Shown here: piece by piece, positions 21,362 to 29,328 of the stretch
How the letters are laid out: every line of letters begins with the position of its first letter
How positions within the stretch are numbered: the stretch's first letter is position 1
Assembly (NCBI GenBank): GCA_021789795.1
Contig: JAJYJA010000005.1
Span: 1 to 29,328 of the forward strand
Direction: 5' to 3'
DNA from: Deltaproteobacteria bacterium
GTDB lineage: Bacteria; Desulfobacterota; Desulfobulbia; Desulfobulbales; VMSU01
DNA: 29,328 nucleotides
The notes under the pieces: model-generated
Database searches by the model: none
The model's input: the letters and a program-made list of their open reading frames with translations, nothing else
What the model was told of the DNA's origin: nothing
Program-made: the position numbers and the translations under genes

Positions 21362-22609
21362 TCATCGAAAGAGAAACGACGAAATCAGCGCGCCCGCCAG
21401 CACGATACCAGGCAGCGGCAGACGCTTCAGGAGAGCGATAAGGACGGCCAGCGCAAAAAGCACCTTAATCATCTCCCAATGGACAGCCATGCCAAATTTA
21501 ACCGCGATAAATCCAAGCAGGCCGACAAACGAGGCGTATATGCTCTGGGTAATTACCGCAAAATACGGAGCGGCCTTGAATCGGTCGAAAAATGGGGCGG
21601 CGGCGATCAATAACAGGAATGATGGGGTGAATATGGCAATGGTGGCGATTGCGGCACCGGCCAATCCCAGCAGCAGATAGCCGGCAAAGGTGGCGGTAAC
21701 GACGATTGGCCCGGGCGTAATCTGCCCCAGCGCAATCCCATCCATAAAGGTCTTGCTGTCCAGCCAGCCTTTTACCGCGACAACCTCCCTGAACATGATA
21801 GGAAGCGAGCCGAACCCACCGCCAAAGGCAAACAGATCCACCCTGAGCATGACCGTCGCCAGATCGAACAGCTTGCGGTCAACAAGAAAGACCATGCCAT
21901 AAGTCGTCAGAGTCAACAGGGCGAGGATGACAATCTGCCCGCCTGCCTTTTGCCAGTTTTGACTGTCGTGTTGGCCAGGACTGGCGAGCGCCGTTTTTTT
22001 TACGAGCATGAGACCGGCCATGGCGGCGGCAAGAATAATGACCAGGGGATGTATGGCAAATCCAAACAGCAGGGCGGAAAAAATCGCTATTCCGATATCC
22101 ACGGGAATTTTCAAGGTTTCCCGGCCAAACATATAAGCCGCATGGACAATGAGGGCGACGACGACGATCTGAAGTCCGCTGAAAATAGGAACGATGAGGT
22201 GAAGATCGTGGTAACGTTCATACAGCACCGAAAGGAGCAGCATCAAGGTAATGGCTGGCAAGCCGAAGCCGGCGTATGCCGCCAGCGCACCCGGAATCCC
22301 CCGGTGCCGCCGTCCGATATAGGCGGCCATCTGCATCCCTGTTGCTCCGGGCAGGGACTGACAAAGTGCAAGCCCCTCCCTGAACTCGGCTTCATGCAAC
22401 CAGCGGCGATCCTTGACGGTGAATTCCTTCATCTGTCTGAGAATGGCCGGACCGCCAAAGGCGGTGCTCCCCAAAAGGAGAAACGAAAAAAACAGGCGCC
22501 AAAGAGACAGCGTCTCCGGCGGGATCATTCCCGCAGGGGCGCTGGCGGTGGCTACCGGCTTCTTCTCCCCAGGAGGAGGCGGCGAGAATTTCGAGGATCG
22601 GCTTGTCAT
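21362..22609 (-). CDS. chrA: ChrA-family (chromate) transporter, long two-domain form
   Basis: A 415-aa membrane protein of the CHR superfamily. Two homologous halves are visible: the first with FLLLGSTAFGGPAILRQMK and ALCQSLPGATGMQMAAYIG, the second with VDLFAFGGGFGSLPIMFREV and IALGQITPGPIVVTATFAGY. These are the paired FGGP/G-x-LPGP motifs of the family. Long ChrA proteins usually export chromate; some homologues serve other oxyanions, so the substrate is open here. The N-terminal 30 residues are polar and Pro-rich. It follows the CMD-like gene by 37 bp and precedes the HD-GYP gene by 40 bp. Confidence 0.9.
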   Translation of the reverse strand: MTSRSSKFSPPPPGEKKPVATASAPAGMIPPETLSLWRLFFSFLLLGSTAFGGPAILRQMKEFTVKDRRWLHEAEFREGLALCQSLPGATGMQMAAYIGRRHRGIPGALAAYAGFGLPAITLMLLLSVLYERYHDLHLIVPIFSGLQIVVVALIVHAAYMFGRETLKIPVDIGIAIFSALLFGFAIHPLVIILAAAMAGLMLVKKTALASPGQHDSQNWQKAGGQIVILALLTLTTYGMVFLVDRKLFDLATVMLRVDLFAFGGGFGSLPIMFREVVAVKGWLDSKTFMDGIALGQITPGPIVVTATFAGYLLLGLAGAAIATIAIFTPSFLLLIAAAPFFDRFKAAPYFAVITQSIYASFVGLLGFIAVKFGMAVHWEMIKVLFALAVLIALLKRLPLPGIVLAGALISSFLFR

Positions 22610-22646
22610 GTCCCGGCGCCTTAACCAAGATGCCTGTTGAAGGCGC

Positions 22647-23000
22647 CTATTGGTTGTTTGCCAGCCACTCTAGGGCCGGCATTGAACTCCCCATTGCGGA
22701 GGCCGACTTGGCGAACCGGGCCACGGCGAAGGCCTCGATAATTTCATCCGTGCTGGCGCCGGCTTTCTTGGCCTGTTTGGCGTTATTCAGAATACAGGCC
22801 GGCGCATCGAGCGCGATGCCGACCGACATGGCGATCAGGGCCTTGTACTTTGGGGGGATCGCCGCTCCGCTGAAAGCGGATTGCCGCTCAGAAACAAACC
22901 GCAGCACCTGGCCTTCGTCAAGCTGCCCCAGCAGTTCCAGCGGTCTCGGCAATTCTCCCTCTTCTTTTTTGATGTTCTCCATCAATGCTTTGAAATCCAT
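22647..23000 (-). CDS. CMD/AhpD-like protein lacking the CxxC-His catalytic set
   Basis: A 117-aa all-helical protein of the carboxymuconolactone decarboxylase/AhpD family (PPKYKALIAMSVGIALDAPA, then AKKAGASTDEIIEAFAVARF). Peroxidase-type members carry CxxCxxxH at this helix. Here the positions read A66, C69 and N73, so only one cysteine remains and the proton-relay histidine is missing. Peroxidase activity is therefore unlikely. The ATG at 23000 has an AAAGGAG ribosome-binding site; an open frame extends further upstream but overlaps the DUF1566 gene and is a shadow. It sits between the RND pump operon and chrA. Confidence 0.88.
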   Translation of the reverse strand: MDFKALMENIKKEEGELPRPLELLGQLDEGQVLRFVSERQSAFSGAAIPPKYKALIAMSVGIALDAPACILNNAKQAKKAGASTDEIIEAFAVARFAKSASAMGSSMPALEWLANNQ

Positions 23001-23046
23001 GGCAAAATCTCCTTTTAGCGTTGTTGATGGGATCAGCCAGGGGACG

Positions 23047-23514
23047 TTATTGCCCCCTGATCGCCGGCCCCCGTACCGCCCGCACATAGCCTTCCTGCTT
23101 GTACTCAATCTCCTGGTCGCCCCGGCACATGCAGGTGATGCCAAGCTTGATCGGCCGCGTTCCCTTGTCGGTTCCGCTGGTCCAATACTTGCTGTCGTCA
23201 TGCGGGAACTCGATACCGCCGTTGTTTTTGAGGACAAAGACCTGCAACAGCTCCCAGCGTTCCTCAAGGGTGGGCAGACGCCAGTCCTGATGGCCGCCCA
23301 GATTAAGAGAAGCGGCATATTCCCGCGCCTTTTCTTGGGTGGAAAACATCTGCGGGCTCTTGTCTAGCTGCCACTGAAGCCCGGTCTTAGTATCTTCAAT
23401 GATGCCGTGGTCCAACCGGATCAGCCGATCTTTATCAGGGCTAGAGGACATGGTGGTACAGGCGGTAACGGCGGCCAGGAAGATACACACGAGGCCTAGT
23501 TGCACAATTTTCAT
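23047..23514 (-). CDS. DUF1566 (Lcl-type) lipoprotein
   Basis: A 155-aa lipoprotein. The signal ends at Cys19 (FLAAVTACTT), and the rest is one DUF1566 domain: IIEDTKTGLQWQ, the NLGGHQDWRLPTLEER core, KYWTSGTD and YVRAVRGP at the end. The domain is found in many surface and periplasmic proteins of Gram-negative bacteria; its biochemical role is not established. GAGGAG precedes the ATG at 23514, and this ATG overlaps the RND permease stop as ATGA, so it is translated together with the pump. That coupling suggests an accessory role in the pump or its envelope environment (inference). Confidence 0.88.
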   Translation of the reverse strand: MKIVQLGLVCIFLAAVTACTTMSSSPDKDRLIRLDHGIIEDTKTGLQWQLDKSPQMFSTQEKAREYAASLNLGGHQDWRLPTLEERWELLQVFVLKNNGGIEFPHDDSKYWTSGTDKGTRPIKLGITCMCRGDQEIEYKQEGYVRAVRGPAIRGQ

Positions 23515-26500
23515 ACGTTTTCTCCTCTCGTTAACGATGGCGACTCTTGTCCTTCCACCGAATAGGCGAACATGGGGATATAGATCAGGGTGAGCACCGT
23601 GCCGACCAGCAGGCCGCCGATGGCGACATCGGCCAGCGGCGAGAGCTTCTCCAGGCCCACCGCCCATTCCAGGGCGATGGGGATCATGCCAGCGATGGTG
23701 CCAAAGGCGGTCATCAGCACCGGCCGGAAACGGGCCCGCACCGACTCCACCGCCGAGTCAAAGGGCGACTCGCCGTTTTTGCGGTGTTGCTGATAAAAAT
23801 CGATCAACAGCACCGAGTTCTTGATGATGATGCCGAAGAGCAGCATCACCCCCACCATGCTGGGCATGCAGCTCGGCTTGTTAAAGGCGAGCATCCCCCA
23901 GGAGGCACCGATCATGGAAAGCGGCAGCACCAGTACCATCACCACCGACATCCTGAGCGACTGGTAGATGGCCACCAGACAGAGCAGCAATAGGACAATG
24001 CCGATGGCGATGGCCTTGATCATCCGGGCAAAGGAATCCTTCATCTGGAAGATGTCGCCCTGCTGATCCATGAGCACCCCCTTGATCCCCGCCTTTTTCA
24101 GCCCCGCCACGGTGTCGGCGGTAATGATGGAGATGGGGCGGTTGCGGCGGTAGCCCGAGACATCGAGTGAGTAGAGCATCCGGTTGCGCTCGATCTTGTT
24201 GGCGGTAAAGTCCTCGCGGATGCTGGCGAAGGTGGAAAGCGGCACCGGCCCCTTGGCGGTTTGGATGGGGATGAGGGAGAGATCGCGCAGCCGGTCGCCG
24301 ACCCCGTGATCGAAGTAGAGCCTGACGAACTGGGTGTCCATGGAGACCAGGTTGGCGGCCAAGGCCACCGGAATGCCCGCGAGCGGCAACTGGGCGGCAA
24401 TGGCCGCAGGCGTCATGCCGTAGGCCAGGGCCCGATTGCGGTCGATGTCAAGCCGGGCCTCGGTGAAATCGTTGTCCCAACTGGTGCTTACCGAGGTGAA
24501 GCCTTTCACCCCGCGCATGGCGCTGGCCGCCTTCCTGGCCGCCTCCGGCAACAGGTGATAATCCTCGGCGTAGAGCCGGGTATCCACCGGGGCCTTGATA
24601 CTGCTCATCGGGGTGGCGCCGAAATCGTACACGTCCACCGACTTGACGTTTTGCAGCCCCATGAGTTTAGTCCTGATCTCGTCCTCGATCTGCCAGATAT
24701 TCTTCTTACGCGCAAAGCGGTTGACGCAGTTGATGGTCATCTTGGCCTCGGTGGGCAGCGAACCCGAGCCCAGGGACAGCACCCCCGGCTCCGAGCCGAA
24801 GGTGACGGAGCTCATCAGCACCTCGGGTCGGGCGTGCAGCCACTTGATAAAGGGCCCCAGCCGCGCCTCCACCGTCTCCACGGTCTCGTTGGCCGAAAAA
24901 TCCACCTGGGCCTTGATGATCCCGGTATCCATGGGCGGCATCAGGTCCTTGCCGATCACCGGCATGATTCGGCTGAGGCTGAGCACCAGGAGCACGATCA
25001 CCCCCTGGGTCATCAGCACCCGCCTGAGCCGCGACTTGCCGCGATGGGAGAAGCTCAACATGCCAACATACGGCCCCACCAGCCGCCCGAAGGTGCGCTC
25101 GTAAAACCTCTCCAGCCCCAGCTCGAACCGGGTCTTCTGGTGGCCGTTACGGTAGAGGTAGAAGCAGAGACTGGGGATGAAGGTGATGGAGAGGAAATAA
25201 GAGACCAAGAGCGCGATGATCAGGGTGGAGATCAGGGGACGGTAAATCTGCTGCGGAAAATCCCCGACAAACAAAAAGGGAAACATGATGGCGATGGTGG
25301 CCACCGTGCCGGCAAACACCGGCCCCACCACCTCCTTGGTGCCGTGGATGATGGCGTTCTCCAGCCTCTCCCTATCCGACACCAACGAGGCCTTGACCGA
25401 GTTCTGTATATCTTGCAGGTGCCGCTCGATGTTCTCCAGCACCACCACCGCGTCGTCCACCAACATGCCCATCGCCAGGATGATGGCGGTATAGACCACG
25501 GTGTTCAAGTCGCCGCCGCTGAGCCAGCGGATGGCGATGGTGGCGAAAAACACCATGGGGATGGAGGCGAGCGCCGCGACGATGGCCCGGAAATTCCCCA
25601 AAAAGATGAGGATCACCAGCAGGGTGAAGACGATGGCGTCCCGAAGCGCGTCCAGCATGTTGGTGTTGGCGGTCTCGATCAGCACCCGCTGGGTGTCGGT
25701 GAGGGCAAAGTCGATGTTGGCGTAGCGGGCCTTTAACTTCGCGATCTCGGCCCGGGCCGCCTTGGAGGTGTCCAGCACCGAACCACCCGGTGCCCGCTGG
25801 ATGGCCACCGCGATGGCGGGCTTGCCGTTGCCCAGGTAGCCGGAAAACCGGGTCTGATGCTCCCAGCCCACGCTGGCGATGTCTCCCAACCGGACGTTAG
25901 GGGCCACGGGCAGGGCTTTCAACTCCTCCACCCGGTCGCGTTCGCCGTACACGGTCAAGGTCATAAAGGAGTCGGCGGACTTGGCAAACCCCACCGGCAG
26001 GTCCCGGTCGAGGGCGGAAATGGTGGCGGCGATCTTGTCGAGTGCGACGCCGCTGGCCTTGGCCTTGAACGGATCGACCCGGATGACCATCGCCGCCTGA
26101 TAGCCGCCGAACACCTCGACGTTGCCGATCGCCGGATTCCGCAAGAGCGCCGGCTTGATGTCGCTGTCCGCGAGTTTGCGCACATCCTCGATGGAAAGGC
26201 CATTGCCCTTCGGCGACAGGGCGAAGACATCCACCGGCAGGGTGAAGGCGCCGGTGGTGTAGATGGCCGGATTGACGCCCTGGGGCAGCTTGGCCCGCAC
26301 CTTGTTGATGGCGTTGTTGACATCGAGCGCCGCCGGGTCCAACCCTTTTTCGTACTCGAATTCGGCGCTGACGATGGACATGCCGGCGATGTTGGTGGAG
26401 CTGACCTGCCGGATGAGCGAGAGGGAGGATATCTCCATCTCGATGGGCTTCGATACCGTGGCCGCCACCACGTTGGGGGTGGCGCCCGGCACCTGGGTCA

Positions 26501-26666
26501 TGACCACCACCGTGGGCCGGTCGGAATCGGGGAAGAGGTTCTTGGGCATAACCACTAACCCGTACACCCCGAGGACGAAAAAGGCGCCGATCAGGCTGTA
26601 GAGGAGATATGGCCGGGTGTAAAAGAAGTCAAACAGCCCCTGGCGGTCATGCTCTGTCTCAGCCAT
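23511..26666 (-). CDS. RND efflux permease (AcrB/HAE-like)
   Basis: A 1051-aa inner-membrane proton-driven pump. It has the usual layout of twelve membrane helices and two large periplasmic loops. The first helix starts at YLLYSLIGAFFVLGVYGLVV, and helix 4 holds the Asp-Asp proton relay (GMLVDDAVVVLENIERH), as in hydrophobe/multidrug members rather than heavy-metal CzcA types. The second half has the repeat (MLLFGIIIKNSVLLIDF, then RFRPVLMTAFGTIAGMIPIA). The substrate cannot be deduced. It overlaps the adaptor gene by 8 bases upstream and the DUF1566 gene by 4 bases downstream, completing a tripartite pump with the next two genes. Confidence 0.95.
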   Translation of the reverse strand: MAETEHDRQGLFDFFYTRPYLLYSLIGAFFVLGVYGLVVMPKNLFPDSDRPTVVVMTQVPGATPNVVAATVSKPIEMEISSLSLIRQVSSTNIAGMSIVSAEFEYEKGLDPAALDVNNAINKVRAKLPQGVNPAIYTTGAFTLPVDVFALSPKGNGLSIEDVRKLADSDIKPALLRNPAIGNVEVFGGYQAAMVIRVDPFKAKASGVALDKIAATISALDRDLPVGFAKSADSFMTLTVYGERDRVEELKALPVAPNVRLGDIASVGWEHQTRFSGYLGNGKPAIAVAIQRAPGGSVLDTSKAARAEIAKLKARYANIDFALTDTQRVLIETANTNMLDALRDAIVFTLLVILIFLGNFRAIVAALASIPMVFFATIAIRWLSGGDLNTVVYTAIILAMGMLVDDAVVVLENIERHLQDIQNSVKASLVSDRERLENAIIHGTKEVVGPVFAGTVATIAIMFPFLFVGDFPQQIYRPLISTLIIALLVSYFLSITFIPSLCFYLYRNGHQKTRFELGLERFYERTFGRLVGPYVGMLSFSHRGKSRLRRVLMTQGVIVLLVLSLSRIMPVIGKDLMPPMDTGIIKAQVDFSANETVETVEARLGPFIKWLHARPEVLMSSVTFGSEPGVLSLGSGSLPTEAKMTINCVNRFARKKNIWQIEDEIRTKLMGLQNVKSVDVYDFGATPMSSIKAPVDTRLYAEDYHLLPEAARKAASAMRGVKGFTSVSTSWDNDFTEARLDIDRNRALAYGMTPAAIAAQLPLAGIPVALAANLVSMDTQFVRLYFDHGVGDRLRDLSLIPIQTAKGPVPLSTFASIREDFTANKIERNRMLYSLDVSGYRRNRPISIITADTVAGLKKAGIKGVLMDQQGDIFQMKDSFARMIKAIAIGIVLLLLCLVAIYQSLRMSVVMVLVLPLSMIGASWGMLAFNKPSCMPSMVGVMLLFGIIIKNSVLLIDFYQQHRKNGESPFDSAVESVRARFRPVLMTAFGTIAGMIPIALEWAVGLEKLSPLADVAIGGLLVGTVLTLIYIPMFAYSVEGQESPSLTRGENV

Positions 26667-27831
26667 TGTCCCGGCCTCCGTCCAGATTCGGGCTGGCTGC
26701 CTGCGGTTCGGTTGCCAACCGCACCGGCACCCCGGCGGCGGCCCGCAGCAGGATGTCCGGCTTGGCCAGCAGCACCTCCTGCCCCGAGAGGTCCTGGCGC
26801 ACCACCACCCCCTCGCGGCCCTGGGCCACGATATCGACTCTGGTCTTCACCGCCCTGTGGTTGGCATACGAGAGGACAAAGGACTCGCCATCGACGCCGA
26901 GCAGGGCGTCCGCCGGCACCAGGACGTTGCGGTCCTGGTAGATCACCACCCGGAGGTTGAGATATTGCCCTTCCACCGCCGCAATTTCCGCCGGCAGGGG
27001 GGCGAGATACTGACAGAGGCCGGTGCTTCCCGCCTCGTTCTTGGCGGTCAGCGGCAGCGTCCGGCCTTCCAGGATGATGGCCGTGGCCGGGGTCGTATCC
27101 GGCAGGGAGAGGTTGACATACCGCCCGGCTTTCGCCGCAATCTTAAACAGCGGCTTGCCCGGCTGGGCCAGGTCGCCGGCCTGCACCAGACGCTGGCTCA
27201 CCGTGCCGTCGATAGGCGCGGTGACGGTGGCGTAACTCGCCAGGGCCGCCACCTCCTTGATGCCTTGATCTAGTGACTCCTGCTCCTTCTGCATGGTGGA
27301 GACCCCGTTTCTGGCGGCGGCCAGCTTGGCCTCAAGGCCCGCGATCTCAGACTCCTCACGGCGTGACTCCTCGACCGAGGCGCCCTTGACCGCCAGCAGC
27401 TCAAGCGTCCGTTTGTGGGTGTCCCGGGCCGCGTCGAGGGCGGTAACCGCGGCCTTGACATTCTCCTCCAAGGCCGCGATCTGGAAGGTCAACCCCTGCC
27501 GCCGGTCACGCAGGCCCTGTTCCTTGGCGCTTAAGTCTTGGGCCTCGATGGTGGCCAGCACCTCGCCTTTTTTCACCGGATCACCCTCCTGTTTCAGCAC
27601 CTGCACCACCTGGCCGCTAACCTTGGTGGACAGGGTGGTGGAGAGTTGCGAGGCAACCAGCCCCATGGCCGGCAGGGTCAGCCGCACCTGACCAGGGGCG
27701 AGTTTCGCGGCTTCCACCACCACCGGCAGCACCGGGGCGGTGGGGGCCTTGGCCAGATCGGCCTTGCGCTTGGCTAACAGGCCAACGGCGGCCACCAACA
27801 CCAGGACAATAACAATAGCAACCTTTTTCAT
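26659..27831 (-). CDS. RND periplasmic adaptor (membrane fusion protein)
   Basis: A 390-aa adaptor of the AcrA/HlyD type. An N-terminal anchor (AIVIVLVLVAAVGLLAKRK) is followed by the barrel-sandwich lipoyl half-motif (VSGQVVQVLKQEGDPVKKGE, residues about 72-91), a long alpha-helical hairpin (about 95-195), the second lipoyl half (YATVTAPIDGTVSQRLVQAG) and beta-barrel/MPD domains. It has no lipobox cysteine, so it is membrane-anchored rather than lipidated. It joins the permease (8-base overlap downstream) to the TolC-like protein (4-base overlap upstream). Gene order OMF-MFP-permease is common for such operons. Confidence 0.95.
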   Translation of the reverse strand: MKKVAIVIVLVLVAAVGLLAKRKADLAKAPTAPVLPVVVEAAKLAPGQVRLTLPAMGLVASQLSTTLSTKVSGQVVQVLKQEGDPVKKGEVLATIEAQDLSAKEQGLRDRRQGLTFQIAALEENVKAAVTALDAARDTHKRTLELLAVKGASVEESRREESEIAGLEAKLAAARNGVSTMQKEQESLDQGIKEVAALASYATVTAPIDGTVSQRLVQAGDLAQPGKPLFKIAAKAGRYVNLSLPDTTPATAIILEGRTLPLTAKNEAGSTGLCQYLAPLPAEIAAVEGQYLNLRVVIYQDRNVLVPADALLGVDGESFVLSYANHRAVKTRVDIVAQGREGVVVRQDLSGQEVLLAKPDILLRAAAGVPVRLATEPQAASPNLDGGRDNG

Positions 27832-29195
27832 TTCACCACCCCTCTAAGATCAACGCCGTACAGGACGGCCTGTTTGGCATGTATCTGCCACTGTTCATCC
27901 CGGGCCTTGGCAATGGCGGCCTGGGCCTCCAGCACCTGGGCCTCGTAGCGCAGATACTCCTCGGTGGTAGTACGACCGGAGGCGTAGGCCACCCGGGCGA
28001 CGCCCAGAAGCTTACGGCTGTTGGCCAGGGACTGCTTGGCCAACGCCAGCGAGTCGGCCACCACCGGCAGTCGGGACTGCAAGTTCTTCTCCAGGGCGGC
28101 AAGTTCGATGCGGGTCTGGGCCAGCTTCTGCTCCGCCTTCTCCTCGCCGATGCGGGCCAACTCCTCGTCTGCGGTCACGGTGCGGTCGAATAAGGGCTGA
28201 TTCAAGACGAGTCCGGCGAAGTTGTACGAACGGGAGATGCCGGTGTCGGTGTTATAGGCCTCACCCTCGTTGCCGGACAGGGTGCCATAGACCGACAAGG
28301 TCGGATAGCGCCCGGCCCGGGCCCGGGCCACCTCCTTTTTCTGGGCCGCCACCTCCGCCTCTTCCAAGGCCACCCCGATCAGCTTTTCCCCGGTCAAGGG
28401 GCCGGCAAGCTCCATCGCCACCGGGGCGGTCGCCGCCAGGCCGGTGAACTGATATATGTCGCGTTCGAGGTCCAGACCCTTCTGGGCCAGCTCGTCTTGC
28501 TGCTGCCGCAAGGCGAGCACCGTGTTGTCGATCTTCATCAGCTCCGCCTCCGCCGCCCGGCCGTTGTCCACCTGCATCCGGACGCTGTCCCGAGTGGCGG
28601 CCAGCGAGGCCAGCCGACCGTCAACCGCCTGCCGCAGTTCGCTTAAGGCCTGCCAGCCGCTCTCCAGTGAGATCACCGCCGCCTGACGGCTGACCAGGTT
28701 GATCCGATTGGCGATGCCGCCCCTGTCGGCCAGAAGGCGCATCTTTTCTCGCAACCGCAAGATCTTGGCGGCATAGAGCGGCGCCTCGATTGAAACGCCG
28801 TAGCGAAAAATATCCCGGGAAAAGGGGATGGATTGGCCCGCCGCCACGTTGACCTCGGTGGGCGGCATGGGCCTGAGGTTGGTGGGCGAGTTGTAGGTCT
28901 CCGCCTTGCCGAACAGCGACAGCTTGGGATAGAGACCGGCGCTGGCCTGTTCCGCCCGCAGTTCCCCCTCCCGGACGGCGAGTTCGCTGGCCCTAACCTC
29001 CGGGTGCCGGGAGGCGGCGGCCAGCAGCTCGCCGATGGTGAGGCCGCCGGCGTTTACGGCGGCGGGCAGCAGAAGCGGCAGCCACAGGGCAAACCAGGCC
29101 GCGAGCCAGCGCCAGGGGGAAAGACGGCCCGCCCTTTCCGACCTGCGGCGCCCAGGCTCCGGCAACCTGGCAGGCAGACGCGGCACGGCGCTCAT
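27828..29195 (-). CDS. TolC-like outer-membrane efflux protein
   Basis: About 455 aa, the outer-membrane channel of the tripartite pump. The N-terminus is long and Arg/Pro-rich (residues 1-27) before a hydrophobic export core (WLAAWFALWLPLLLPAAVNA). The mature protein starts GGLTIGELLAAASRHPEVRA and has two OEP repeats of long helices (first with LRAEQASAGLYPKLSLFGKA; second with VARARAGRYPTLSVYGTLSG) and the YNFAGLVLNQPLFD strand. The start ATG at 29195 overlaps the preceding thioredoxin-like gene's stop as ATGA; the frame remains open to 29246. The long n-region before the signal core leaves the exact start uncertain. Confidence 0.9.
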   Translation of the reverse strand: MSAVPRLPARLPEPGRRRSERAGRLSPWRWLAAWFALWLPLLLPAAVNAGGLTIGELLAAASRHPEVRASELAVREGELRAEQASAGLYPKLSLFGKAETYNSPTNLRPMPPTEVNVAAGQSIPFSRDIFRYGVSIEAPLYAAKILRLREKMRLLADRGGIANRINLVSRQAAVISLESGWQALSELRQAVDGRLASLAATRDSVRMQVDNGRAAEAELMKIDNTVLALRQQQDELAQKGLDLERDIYQFTGLAATAPVAMELAGPLTGEKLIGVALEEAEVAAQKKEVARARAGRYPTLSVYGTLSGNEGEAYNTDTGISRSYNFAGLVLNQPLFDRTVTADEELARIGEEKAEQKLAQTRIELAALEKNLQSRLPVVADSLALAKQSLANSRKLLGVARVAYASGRTTTEEYLRYEAQVLEAQAAIAKARDEQWQIHAKQAVLYGVDLRGVVK

Positions 29196-29328
29196 CGCTT
29201 TACCCAAGCCCGGGCCTCGTCCCGGGTGGGCAGCCGGCCCACGCACTTAACCTGGCCGTCCACCACCACCGCCGGGGTGGAAAAGACCCCGTGCTTGGCG
29301 ATCTGCTGAAAGTCGGTGACCTTGTCCA
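29192..29328 (-). CDS. Small thioredoxin-like protein, C-terminal part (runs off right edge)
   Basis: Only the last 44 residues are in the window. DKVTDFQQIAKHGVFSTPAV followed by a VDGQV strand and GRLPTRDEARAWV matches the end of the small glutaredoxin-like thioredoxins (MTH895/'redox-active disulfide protein 2' type), with the STP cis-proline. The N-terminal half, where the CxxC should be, is outside. Its TGA overlaps the outer-membrane factor ATG, so it is cotranslated with the pump. Similar small thioredoxins are often neighbours of metal and metalloid exporters. Confidence 0.75.
   Translation of the reverse strand, partial: DKVTDFQQIAKHGVFSTPAVVVDGQVKCVGRLPTRDEARAWVKR

Noticed and set aside
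24261..25736. A 491-codon plus-strand open frame
   Set aside because: It lies wholly antisense to the RND permease, is rich in His, Gly, Gln and Arg, as expected of GC-rich antisense frames, and has no family motif. It is a shadow.
1..29328. tRNA, rRNA, CRISPR arrays, transposase or integrase genes
   Set aside because: None were found on reading both strands; the mobile-element interpretation rests only on the tra genes and the toxin-antitoxin remnant.

Overview
The window is about 29.3 kb of moderately GC-rich DNA. Almost every gene lies on the minus strand, so transcription runs from high to low coordinates. The only plus-strand coding unit is a damaged toxin-antitoxin locus near 6.1-6.7 kb. 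The gene families point to an anaerobic Gram-negative bacterium, most plausibly a Desulfobacterota (deltaproteobacterial) sulfur- or metal-metabolising organism. They include an F-type conjugation apparatus, a tetrathionate-reductase-type molybdoenzyme, a CcdA/thioredoxin pair, an RND pump and a Fe-S domain of the corrinoid-protein type. This assignment is inference; there is no rRNA or marker gene in the window.

Region 1 (1-5984) is part of an F-type (MPF-F) conjugative transfer operon. In transcription order it reads traW, traU, trbC, trbI, a TraF/TrhF-type S26 signal peptidase, traF, traH and the start of traG, which runs off the left edge. The genes overlap by a few bases. The upstream half of a normal F-type operon (traL, E, K, B, V, C) is not next to traW. 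Instead, traW has its own leader, which can fold over its Shine-Dalgarno sequence.

Region 2 (about 6060-6922) holds a RelE/HigB-type toxin pseudogene followed by an intact antitoxin gene, with a recognisable promoter and palindromic operator. It separates the conjugation genes from the cargo.

Region 3 (6923-16164) is a respiratory locus. An Fe-S protein, a lipoprotein related to phosphonate/oxyanion-binding proteins, a histidine kinase and a NarL-type response regulator precede a three-gene operon. That operon encodes a four-cluster Fe-S subunit, an NrfD-type membrane subunit and a Tat-exported molybdopterin catalytic subunit. The order X-S-R-B-C-A parallels the ttr (tetrathionate reductase) locus, except that the PhnD-like sensor is a separate lipoprotein rather than part of the kinase. 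The substrate could be tetrathionate or another S, Se or As oxyanion.

Region 4 (16295-29328) is a compact run of envelope redox and efflux genes. In transcription order it reads: a small thioredoxin-like protein (cut by the right edge), a TolC-like outer-membrane factor, a periplasmic adaptor, an RND permease, a DUF1566 lipoprotein, a CMD/AhpD-like protein, a ChrA-family transporter, a PAS/HD-GYP protein, a secreted multidomain rhodanese, a CDF metal exporter, a thioredoxin lipoprotein and CcdA. Together with region 3 it looks like an oxyanion respiration, detoxification and thiol-handling island beside conjugation genes, consistent with cargo on an integrative element or plasmid.
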